Assembly: GCA_017546445.1 (NCBI GenBank) | Contig: JAFYWX010000034.1 | Coordinates: forward strand, 1-42,216 | From: Akkermansia sp. | GTDB lineage: Bacteria > Verrucomicrobiota > Verrucomicrobiia > Verrucomicrobiales > Akkermansiaceae | Direction of reading: 5' to 3' | Length of the DNA stretch: 42,216 bases | Shown: positions 1 to 6,242 of the stretch, in pieces | How positions within the stretch are numbered: position 1 is the first letter of the stretch | Layout: every line of letters begins with the position of its first letter | Made by a program: the position numbers and the translations under genes | Notes under the pieces: model-generated | The model's database searches: none | What the model saw: only the letters and a program-made list of their open reading frames with translations | What the model was told of the DNA's origin: nothing

Positions 1-408
1 GTGTCAACCCGGAGACGGAAGGCTATGGCTTAATATATTAGCCGCGATTTCTGCCACCCGCTCACTTCGTTCGGGGTTCGTTTTGTTTACTTAGCCAACC
101 CAGGGTTCCGCCGCTGACGCGGCTGCACCCTGGGCTACCAGTTGCCGCCCTCCGGGCTCAATAGAACCCGCGTCAGCGGGTGATAGCCGCTAGCCCCTCC
201 AGGCTCAAAATTCCGCGGGCTTACGCTCGTCTGACCTCAAAACTCGTACTTCCCACTTCGTCATTCGTACTTTCACAAGCTCCAAATTGCGTTTTTCTAG
301 AGATTCCCAACTCTGGATGTTTCAAATATTCGCCATCTGTGCGTGGTACTCAGGGTAGCATATAGCCGTGGTGGGGCTAACTTCTCTTGCTTTGCATGTT
401 GCGTAGCC
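1..408. repeat. Repeat-rich intergenic region with hairpins and heptamers
   Basis: No convincing gene lies here. An inverted repeat (TAGCC..CCCAGGGT at 92-106 against ACCCTGGGCTA at 127-137) encloses a small hairpin CCGC-TGAC-GCGG at 111-122. A related hairpin CCCGC-GTCA-GCGGG sits at 167-180, and the same stem returns in the hairpin array after cydB. From 242 to 276 there are five degenerate heptamers (ACTCGTA, CTTCCCA, CTTCGTC, ATTCGTA, CTTTCAC). The short ORF at 180-365 consists of this repeat material and is not called. Confidence 0.6.
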
Positions 409-414
409 TATAAT
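387..414 (+). promoter_or_regulatory. Probable promoter of the cydAB operon
   Basis: A perfect -10 box TATAAT lies at 409-414, with a weak -35 TTGCTT at 387-392 (16-nt spacer). The -10 ends only 6 nt before the ATG at 421, so transcription should start at or next to the start codon, giving a leaderless or nearly leaderless mRNA. The same spacing is seen upstream of several other genes in the window. Confidence 0.6.
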
Positions 415-420
415 GCAAGT

Positions 421-630
421 ATGATTATAGGACGAATCGTGCGATTTTATGTGGAGGGCTTCCGGAGAATGCGGCTGGGGCGCGTGCTCTGGGGCATTAT
501 TCTGCTGAAGTTGTTTATCATCTTTGCCGTGCTGAAGGCTTTTTTCTTTCCGTCCTACCTGAAGGGCGGGGCAAAGGAGAAAAGCGACGCGGTGCATACG
601 GAACTGACCACCCGGGCTGCGAGGCAATAA
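421..630 (+). CDS. DUF4492 small membrane protein linked to cytochrome bd
   Basis: This 69-residue protein has a basic N-terminus with the pattern FYVEGFRRMRLGR, one membrane helix (about residues 20-42) ending in KAFFFPSYLK, and a polar tail. It matches the DUF4492 family, which in Bacteroidetes and related phyla is found just upstream of cydA. The exact role is not known; an accessory or assembly part of the bd oxidase is a fair inference. It ends 4 nt before cydA, so the two are co-transcribed. A longer in-frame ORF starts at 343, but the -10 box at 409-414 and the family's usual N-terminus favour the ATG at 421. Confidence 0.8.
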   Translation: MIIGRIVRFYVEGFRRMRLGRVLWGIILLKLFIIFAVLKAFFFPSYLKGGAKEKSDAVHTELTTRAARQ

Positions 631-634
631 AGCT

Positions 635-2173
635 ATGGATACCATCGATACATCCCTCGTTGACTGGTCTCGGGCGCAGTTCGCGCTTACGGCCATGTAC
701 CATTGGATATTCGTGCCGCTCACCCTGGGGCTGGGGGTGGTGATGGCCATCATGGAAACGCTGTATGTGCGCACGGACCGTGAGTTCTGGAAGCAGACCA
801 CGCGGTTCTGGATGAAGCTTTTCGGCATCAATTTTGCCATGGGCGTGGCCACCGGGCTCATCCTGGAGTTCGAGTTCGGCACGAACTGGAGCAATTACAG
901 CTGGTTTGTGGGCGATATCTTCGGCGCCCCGCTGGCCATTGAGGGCATTGTGGCCTTCTTTCTGGAATCCACCTTCATTGGCATCATGTACTTCGGCTGG
1001 GACAAGGTGAGCAAGGGGACGCATCTGGTCGCCACCTGGCTCACCATCATCGGCGCCACGCTTTCCGCCTGGTGGATTCTGGTGGCCAATGCCTGGATGC
1101 AGTACCCCGTGGGCATGGCGTTCAACCCGGACTCCGTGCGCAATGAGATGGTGGATTTTGCGGCGGTGGCGCTTTCGCCCGTGGCGGTGAGCAAGTTCTG
1201 CCACACGGTAGCTTCCTCCTGGGTGCTGGGGGCGATGTTTGTGGTGGGGGTGAGCTGCTGGTATCTGCTGCGCGGGCGGCATCAGGAGTTTGCCAGGGCC
1301 AGCATTCGCGTGGCTGCGTGGTTCGGGCTGGTGGCGGCACTGCTCACGGCCTGCACCGGGCACCAGAGCGGACGCGATATCGCGCTGCACCAGCCCATGA
1401 AACTGGCCGCGGCAGAGGGCTTGTACGAGGGCGGCAACAGCCAGGGCCTGGTGGTGGCCGCCGTGCTGCGTCCGGGGGTGGATTGGGCGGCTCCGGGGCA
1501 GGGGAATCCCTTCCTGTTCCATATGAGTCTGCCCTATGGGCTTTCCCTGCTGGCCACGCATGATATTCACGGCTACGTGCCCGGCATCCGCAATCTGCTG
1601 GAGGGCGGCTACACCCTGCCGGATGGCTCGGTGGCGCTTTCGGCAGAGGAAAAGATGCAGCGCGGGCGCAAGGCCATCGCCGCCCTGGCCGCCTATCGCG
1701 CTGCAAAAGATGAGGATGAAAAGCAGGCCGCTCTGGAGACGCTGCGTGCCAATTTTGCCTGGTTCGGGTATGGGTACCTGACGCAGCCTGCGCAGCTGGT
1801 GCCCCCGGTGCCGCTCACGTTCTATAGTTTCCGCATCATGGTGATGCTGGGCGGTTATTTTATTGCTCTGTTTGCGGGCCTGCTGCTGTTTGGGAAGTGG
1901 ATTTTCCGCTGGAAGCCGGCCCTGCTGGTGGTGGTGCTTACCACGCCTCTGGCCTGGGTGGCGAGTCAGGCGGGCTGGGTGGTGGCCGAGGTGGGCCGCC
2001 AGCCCTGGGCTATTCAGGGGCTGCTGCCGAATGTGGCTGCCATTTCCCGGCTGGATGCAGGCACGGTGCAGACCACCTTTTTCCTGTTCCTGGTGCTGTT
2101 CACGCTGCTGCTCGTAGCCGGGCTGAGTATCATGGGTAAAGCCATTGGGGAAGGATTAAGGATTAAGGATTAG
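635..2173 (+). CDS. cydA: Cytochrome bd quinol oxidase subunit I
   Basis: This 512-residue inner-membrane protein is the catalytic subunit of cytochrome bd, which oxidises quinol and reduces oxygen to water with high affinity. Visible landmarks are the haem ligand His23 (MYHWIF), His190 (KFCHTVASSW), the quinol-loop motif QPMKLAAAEG around Lys256-Glu261, the SFRIMV motif with Met402 as the probable second b558 ligand, and GRQPW at 454-458. The Q-loop is of the short type. Its last codons and stop lie inside a tandem heptamer array. It follows the DUF4492 gene by 4 nt and precedes cydB by 6 nt. In a gut anaerobe it probably serves oxygen scavenging and nanaerobic respiration. Confidence 0.96.
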   Translation: MDTIDTSLVDWSRAQFALTAMYHWIFVPLTLGLGVVMAIMETLYVRTDREFWKQTTRFWMKLFGINFAMGVATGLILEFEFGTNWSNYSWFVGDIFGAPLAIEGIVAFFLESTFIGIMYFGWDKVSKGTHLVATWLTIIGATLSAWWILVANAWMQYPVGMAFNPDSVRNEMVDFAAVALSPVAVSKFCHTVASSWVLGAMFVVGVSCWYLLRGRHQEFARASIRVAAWFGLVAALLTACTGHQSGRDIALHQPMKLAAAEGLYEGGNSQGLVVAAVLRPGVDWAAPGQGNPFLFHMSLPYGLSLLATHDIHGYVPGIRNLLEGGYTLPDGSVALSAEEKMQRGRKAIAALAAYRAAKDEDEKQAALETLRANFAWFGYGYLTQPAQLVPPVPLTFYSFRIMVMLGGYFIALFAGLLLFGKWIFRWKPALLVVVLTTPLAWVASQAGWVVAEVGRQPWAIQGLLPNVAAISRLDAGTVQTTFFLFLVLFTLLLVAGLSIMGKAIGEGLRIKD

Positions 2174-2180
2174 GGATTAA
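2153..2180 (+). repeat. Heptamer array (4 x GGATTAR) at the cydA/cydB junction
   Basis: Four uninterrupted heptamers run GGATTAA, GGATTAA, GGATTAG, GGATTAA. The TAG of the third unit (2171-2173) is the cydA stop, and the last A of the fourth unit (2180) is the first base of the cydB start codon. The cydA C-terminal residues RIKD are therefore encoded by the repeat. Confidence 0.9.
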
Positions 2181-3286
2181 TGGGTATGGATGAGCTATTT
2201 TTGTTGCAGCGCTATTGGTGGTTTGTGGTTTCCTTGCTGGGGGCGTTGCTGGTTTTTCTTATGTTTGTGCAGGGTGGGCAGTCGCTTATCTGGACCCTGG
2301 GGCGCACGGAGGAGCAGCGGCGCATGCTGCTGCAGGCCACGGGGCGCAAGTGGGAGCTCACGTTCACCACGCTGGTGACCTTCGGCGGGGCGTTCTTTGC
2401 TTCGTTTCCGTTGTTTTACAGCACCAGCTTCGGCGGGGCGTACTGGGTGTGGATTCTGATTCTGCTTTGCTTTGTGCTGCAGGCGGTTTCGTATGAGTTT
2501 CAGCTGGCGCGGTGCAATGTGCTGGGGACGAATACCTACCGCGTGTTCCTTTTCCTGAATGGCGTGCTGGGCCCCTTGCTTATCGGCACCGCGGTGGGCA
2601 CCTTCTACACCGGGGCAGAGTTCATTGTGGACAAGGCGGCGGTGACGGATGTGGCCATGCCGGTGATATCGCGCTGGGCATCGCCGCTGCATGGGCTGGA
2701 GGCCGCGCTGGTGCCGCAGAACCTGCTGCTGGGGCTCAGCGTGTTTCTGCTCACGCGCTTGCTGGCCTGCCTGTATTTCATGGGGTGCATGGCCGATGAC
2801 GCGTTGCGCGAGCAGTGCCGGCGGCAGCTATGGGTGGAGGGGCCGCTTTTCCTGCTCTTCTTCCTCACCTGGCTGGGGTACTGGCTCTGCTCGCCTGGTT
2901 ATGGCTATATGCCGGAAACGGGCACGATTTACCTGCAGGATTACAAATACCTGCAGAATTTGGTGGATATGCCGGGGGTGGCGGCGGTGCTGCTGCTGGG
3001 GGTGGCGCTGGTGCTGACCGGGCTGGTGAAGGGGCTGCGCGGCTGGCGGCGGGCTTTCTGGCTGGCGGGGCCGGGCAGTGTGCTGGTGGTGCTGGCGCTG
3101 CTGCTCTGCGCCGGGTGGAATAATACGGCCTACTACCCCTCCGTGGTGGATATGCAGAGCTCGCTCACCCTGGTAAACAGCGCGTCCAGCTTGTTTACGC
3201 TGAAGGTGATGACGGTGGTGTCCCTGCTGATTCCGTTTGTGGTGGGTTATATTGCCTGGGTATGGCGGGCGCTGGATAAGGATTAA
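2180..3286 (+). CDS. cydB: Cytochrome bd quinol oxidase subunit II
   Basis: This 368-residue polytopic membrane protein is the partner of CydA. It shows the CydB features: an N-terminal helix followed by QGGQSLIWTLGR, a charged loop with GRKWELTFTTLVTFGGAFFASFP, and a series of hydrophobic helices to the C-terminus (LIPFVVGYIAWVWRALD). It stabilises the haem groups and the membrane complex. The start at 2180 is formed by the last base of the heptamer array; an alternative ATG two codons on (2186) cannot be excluded, and no strong ribosome binding site decides between them. No CydX-like ORF is evident after it; an array of hairpins begins 4 nt after the stop. Confidence 0.94.
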   Translation: MGMDELFLLQRYWWFVVSLLGALLVFLMFVQGGQSLIWTLGRTEEQRRMLLQATGRKWELTFTTLVTFGGAFFASFPLFYSTSFGGAYWVWILILLCFVLQAVSYEFQLARCNVLGTNTYRVFLFLNGVLGPLLIGTAVGTFYTGAEFIVDKAAVTDVAMPVISRWASPLHGLEAALVPQNLLLGLSVFLLTRLLACLYFMGCMADDALREQCRRQLWVEGPLFLLFFLTWLGYWLCSPGYGYMPETGTIYLQDYKYLQNLVDMPGVAAVLLLGVALVLTGLVKGLRGWRRAFWLAGPGSVLVVLALLLCAGWNNTAYYPSVVDMQSSLTLVNSASSLFTLKVMTVVSLLIPFVVGYIAWVWRALDKD

Positions 3287-3290
3287 ATCT

Positions 3291-3645
3291 CGCCGTCAGG
3301 CGAAATTCTCTGTGCGGAGCAGAAATTCTCTCACCCCCGACTGGGGGGTGAAATTCTCTCCGCGTCAGCGGAAATTCTCCCTGTTTTCGCAGAAAATAGA
3401 CGATGCCTGTTTTATTTCTGCCCTTGCGGGCAGAGAGAATTTCCGCTTTGCGGAGAGAATTTCGCCTGCGGCGAGAGAATTTCTGCTGGCGCAGAGAGAA
3501 TTTCGCAGACGTTGTCCGCGAGATATTACCAGTTTTATTTCTGCCCTTGCGGGCAGAGAGAATTTCCGCTTTGCGCGGAGAGAATTTCGCCTGCGGCGAG
3601 AGAATTTCTGCTGGCGCAGAGAGAATTTCGCGGACGTTGTCCGCG
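3291..3645. repeat. Linker-hairpin array downstream of cydB
   Basis: GC-rich mini-hairpins alternate with a constant AT-rich linker. With linker GAAATTCTCT: CGCC-GTCA-GGCG (3291-3302), TGC-GGA-GCA (3313-3321), a CACCCCC stem (3332-3350) and CCGC-GTCA-GCGG (3360-3371). Then, with the linker reversed to AGAGAATTTC: TGCCC-TTGC-GGGCA (3419-3432), CCGC-TTT-GCGG (3443-3453), CGCC-TGC-GGCG (3463-3473), TGC-TGGC-GCA (3484-3493) and CGCAGAC-GTT-GTCCGCG (3504-3520). The second set is repeated at 3542-3645 with a period of about 123 bp. It is not coding: the open frame through it is only an upstream extension of the permease ORF. Confidence 0.9.
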
Positions 3646-3734
3646 AGATACCATATATCCAACGGCTTGTGGTACACCAGGGTCAATATCCATGGACCGA
3701 TGCGGTTCAATCATACTCAACAAACCCTGTAACC

Positions 3735-5222
3735 ATGAAAACTGATCCGAACAACCCGGGCAAGAAAGGCCAGATTGCCAAGCTGGGAGTATTCACGCTG
3801 GCCATGATTAACGTCTCCGCCATTGTGAGTCTGCGCGGCTTGCCGGCAGAAACAACCTATGGCCTGAGCTCCGCATTCTACTACATCTTTGCGGCCGTAT
3901 TCTTCCTGATTCCGGTCTCGCTGGTGGCGGCAGAGCTTACCACCGGCTGGCCGCAGAAGGGCGGTGTGTTCCGCTGGGTGGGCGAAGCCTTTGGTGCGCG
4001 CTGGGGCTTCCTGGCTATCTGGCTGCAGTGGATTCAGACCACCATCTGGTTCCCCACGGTGCTCACCTTTGCGGCGGTGTCGCTGGCATTCATGGGGCCG
4101 GACCAGCGCTGGGACCAGGCGCTGGCCTCGAATAATATCTACGTGCTCGTGGTGGTGCTGGTGGTGTACTGGGTGGCCACGCTGCTGAATATGCGCGGCA
4201 TGCAGACCAGCGGCGGCATCACCAAGTGGGGCGGCCTGCTGGGCACGGTGATTCCCGCTGCGCTGCTGGTGCTCATGGGTCTGGTGTACTGGGGCAAGGG
4301 CAATCCCATCGACATCAGCATGAGCGCCCGCGATTTCTTTCCTGACCTCTCCAATTTCAACAACATCGTGCTGGCTGCCAGTATCTTCCTCTTCTACGCC
4401 GGTATGGAGATGAGCGCCGTGCACGTGAAGGAATGCGAGAACCCCAGCCGCGACTATCCGCTGGCCATCGCCATCGCCTCGGTCATCACCGTGTGTATCT
4501 TCGTGTTCGGTACCCTGGCCATCGGCTTCATCATTCCGCATAACCAGATTACGCTTACCCAGAGCCTCCTCATTGCCTTCAATGACCTCTTTGCCTATTT
4601 CGAAATCTCCTGGCTGGGGCCGATTATGGCGCTCTGCCTGGCATTCGGTGTGCTGGCTCAGGTGGTGGCCTGGGTGGGTGGCCCGTCCAAGGGCTTGCTG
4701 CAAGTAGGCTGTGCCGGGTATCTGCCGCGCTTCATGCAGCGCACCAACCGTGCCGGCGTGCAGGTGGGTATCCTGGTGGTGCAGGGCTGCATCGTCACGC
4801 TGCTCTCCGTGCTCTTCGTGGTGCTGCCCAGCGTGCAGACTGCGTACCAGATTATCTCGCAGCTCACCATCCTGCTCTACCTCATCATGTACATGCTCAT
4901 GTTTGCCGCGGCCATTTACCTGCGCTATCGTGAGCCTGATGTGCCGCGTTCCTTCCGCATTCCCTGCGGCAAGACCTTTGGCATGTGGATTATCGGCGGC
5001 CTGGGCTTACTGGGCAGCCTGGTGGCCTTCCTCTTCAGCTTCATTCCACCGGGGCAGATTCCTGTGGGCAGCCCGGTGGTGTATGTGGGCATCCTCATTG
5101 TGGGCACCATCATCTTTGCCGGCATCCCGCTGCTGATTTATTCCATGCGCAAGCCCTCTTGGGCCGACCCGAAGGCCGTGGCCGAGTTCGAGCCCTTCTC
5201 CTGGGAGCAAAAGAAGGATTAG
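3735..5222 (+). CDS. APC-family amino-acid permease, GadC-like antiporter
   Basis: This 495-residue membrane protein has about 12 hydrophobic segments. It resembles the glutamate/GABA antiporter branch of the APC superfamily: an early segment with RGLPAETTYGL, the pair AAELTTGWPQKGGVF and RWVGEAFGARWGF, the loop KECENPSRDYP after helix 6, and GGPSKGLLQVG after helix 8. Members exchange an amino acid for its decarboxylated product, or simply import amino acids; the substrate cannot be read from sequence. The frame is open from 3237, but that part is the hairpin array, so the ATG at 3735 (MKTDPNNPGKKG) is chosen. No decarboxylase gene is adjacent. Its stop codon lies in a heptamer array shared with the convergent GNAT gene. 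Confidence 0.87.
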   Translation: MKTDPNNPGKKGQIAKLGVFTLAMINVSAIVSLRGLPAETTYGLSSAFYYIFAAVFFLIPVSLVAAELTTGWPQKGGVFRWVGEAFGARWGFLAIWLQWIQTTIWFPTVLTFAAVSLAFMGPDQRWDQALASNNIYVLVVVLVVYWVATLLNMRGMQTSGGITKWGGLLGTVIPAALLVLMGLVYWGKGNPIDISMSARDFFPDLSNFNNIVLAASIFLFYAGMEMSAVHVKECENPSRDYPLAIAIASVITVCIFVFGTLAIGFIIPHNQITLTQSLLIAFNDLFAYFEISWLGPIMALCLAFGVLAQVVAWVGGPSKGLLQVGCAGYLPRFMQRTNRAGVQVGILVVQGCIVTLLSVLFVVLPSVQTAYQIISQLTILLYLIMYMLMFAAAIYLRYREPDVPRSFRIPCGKTFGMWIIGGLGLLGSLVAFLFSFIPPGQIPVGSPVVYVGILIVGTIIFAGIPLLIYSMRKPSWADPKAVAEFEPFSWEQKKD

Positions 5223-5243
5223 GGATTAGGGATTAAGGATTAA
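5216..5243. repeat. Heptamer array at convergent gene ends
   Basis: Four heptamers run GGATTAG, GGATTAG, GGATTAA, GGATTAA. The permease stop TAG is at 5220-5222 in the first unit. On the other strand the acetyltransferase stop TAA is at 5242-5240 in the last unit, so both convergent genes end inside the same 28-bp repeat. Confidence 0.9.
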
Positions 5244-5803
5244 TTTGCGGGCGGCGGTGTAGAGGGCTGCCGCTCGCAGTTTTTGACAAAGCTTTCCCAG
5301 CTCTGCTCATAAATCCACGAATCGTGGTCGGAGGCATGGAGCCGTGTGAAGCCATAGCGCTCAGAGAACGCGCAGCCGTCTGCCGTCACGTTATCCGTGA
5401 CCACTCCCACACAGGGCAGGGTGGCATAGGGTTTCAGTGCGGCCTGCAGCAGCTGCCGGGTGAGCCCTATTCTGCGGAACTCGCGGGCCACCAGGATGCA
5501 GCTCAGGAACATGTGCAGCGGCTGCTGCGTGATGGGGGCCACATGCTCCAGCTCCATGAAATGGTCATTGAACCGGCCTGCCCGCAGGGCCTTGTAAATG
5601 GTCGGCTGCACGGGGAAAAGATTCACGAACCCGGCCAGCTCTCCGTTCACTTCTGCTGCTACCGTACTGTGCGGGTGCAGGTCATACCAGCTCCAGGATT
5701 CCTCAGCCGGGGTGATGAATTCCGCTGCGTAGAACTGCAGCTCAAGTGCTTCCATCTCGCGGAAATGCTGTAGCGTAAGCCGGGGAATGATGGTGGCTGT
5801 CAT
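5240..5803 (-). CDS. GNAT-family N-acetyltransferase
   Basis: This 187-residue cytosolic protein has the GNAT fold. Residues 45-60 read TVAAEVNGELAGFVNLF (strand 2-3 region). FLSCILVAREFRRIGLTRQLLQAAL (about 99-123, read in two halves) holds the acetyl-CoA pyrophosphate-binding loop in a variant form (RRIGLTR instead of RGxGxG/A). GFTRLH near 150 is the usual late GNAT strand following a YG motif. The acceptor substrate is unknown. It stands alone, converging on the permease, and its stop sits in the shared heptamer array. Confidence 0.8.
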   Translation of the reverse strand: MTATIIPRLTLQHFREMEALELQFYAAEFITPAEESWSWYDLHPHSTVAAEVNGELAGFVNLFPVQPTIYKALRAGRFNDHFMELEHVAPITQQPLHMFLSCILVAREFRRIGLTRQLLQAALKPYATLPCVGVVTDNVTADGCAFSERYGFTRLHASDHDSWIYEQSWESFVKNCERQPSTPPPAN

Positions 5804-5826
5804 GGTGGCAATATCGGTTTGAACGC

Positions 5827-5854
5827 ATTATATCCCATGGCCCCGTGCAGACAA
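5827..5854 (-). promoter_or_regulatory. Probable promoter of the GNAT gene
   Basis: On the minus strand, TTGTCT (5854-5849) and TATAAT (5832-5827) are separated by 16 nt and lie 23 nt before the start codon. No clear ribosome binding site follows. Confidence 0.5.
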
Positions 5855-5886
5855 GCACCTATTCCGTCACGGCGGCCATGAACCCG

Positions 5887-6117
5887 CTCACATGTGTCCC
5901 AAAGTTTTCACAATTGACTGCATTATCAACACCGTTTTGAAGCCTGACTCCCTCTTTATCCGCTAGATGGCGATTTTGCGGGGGGCTCCAATCTTTCGGA
6001 GCACGGGACTTCAGTCCCGAAAACTCAAGCGATGAGGGACTAAAGTCCCTTGCTCCGACAATAACAGTTGCTCGCCAAGCTCCCATTTGGCGAAGCAATC
6101 TTTGGGACACATGTGAG
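5887..6117 (+). mobile_element. MITE-like structured repeat with perfect terminal inverted repeats (copy A)
   Basis: An 18-bp sequence CTCACATGTGTCCCAAAG at 5887-5904 is exactly inverted at 6100-6117. Inside are a left arm (CAATTGACTGCATTATCAAC at 5911-5930) that recurs near 35224 and 41985, and a core in which TCGGAGC (5996-6002) pairs with GCTCCGA (6052-6058) around two hairpins, GGGACT-TC-AGTCCC (6005-6018) and AGGGACT-AA-AGTCCCT (6035-6050). No ORF of note is inside, so if it moved it needed a protein from elsewhere. Flanks 5804-5886 and 6118-6158 show nothing further. Confidence 0.8.
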
Positions 6118-6158
6118 ACACACGCGTGTGAAACTCGCGCCAGAGCTGGCTTTTTAGC

Positions 6159-6186
6159 TTGACTCGGTGAGGGATTTTGATAGAGT
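6159..6186 (+). promoter_or_regulatory. Probable promoter of the giant protease gene
   Basis: TTGACT (6159-6164) and TAGAGT (6181-6186) are 16 nt apart. Transcription from here would give a leader of about 50 nt before the ATG at 6243. No strong Shine-Dalgarno sequence precedes that ATG. Confidence 0.45.
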
Positions 6187-6242
6187 GAGATGGTTGCAGA
6201 AAGTTTTTTGCAGCCGTACCTCTTTCCACTTTCTCCAGTCAT

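Noticed and set aside
299..322. Trace of the structured repeat near the left edge
   Set aside because: AGAGATTCCCAA and ACTCTGGAT also flank copy E (about 36702-36714 and 36550-36559), but the match is short and no core is present, so a real relation cannot be shown.
180..365. 61-residue ORF before the cyd operon
   Set aside because: It runs through repeats and heptamers and has no features of a protein.
322..1570. Minus-strand ORFs over the cydA start
   Set aside because: They overlap a certain cydA and are rich in Pro, Arg and His, typical of the reverse frame of a GC-rich gene.
3291..3645. CRISPR-like pattern of constant repeats and variable spacers
   Set aside because: The constant part is only 9-11 bp and changes strand within the array; the variable parts are 9-19 bp and self-complementary. 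No cas gene is in the window.
3237..3734. N-terminal extension of the permease ORF
   Set aside because: Its codons are the cydB end and the hairpin array; the predicted peptide is repetitive and the transporter begins normally at 3735.
5887..6117. tRNA or riboswitch in the structured repeat
   Set aside because: The fold recalls a cloverleaf, but there is no CCA end, anticodon arm or T-loop, and copies stand at unrelated places, some after genes.
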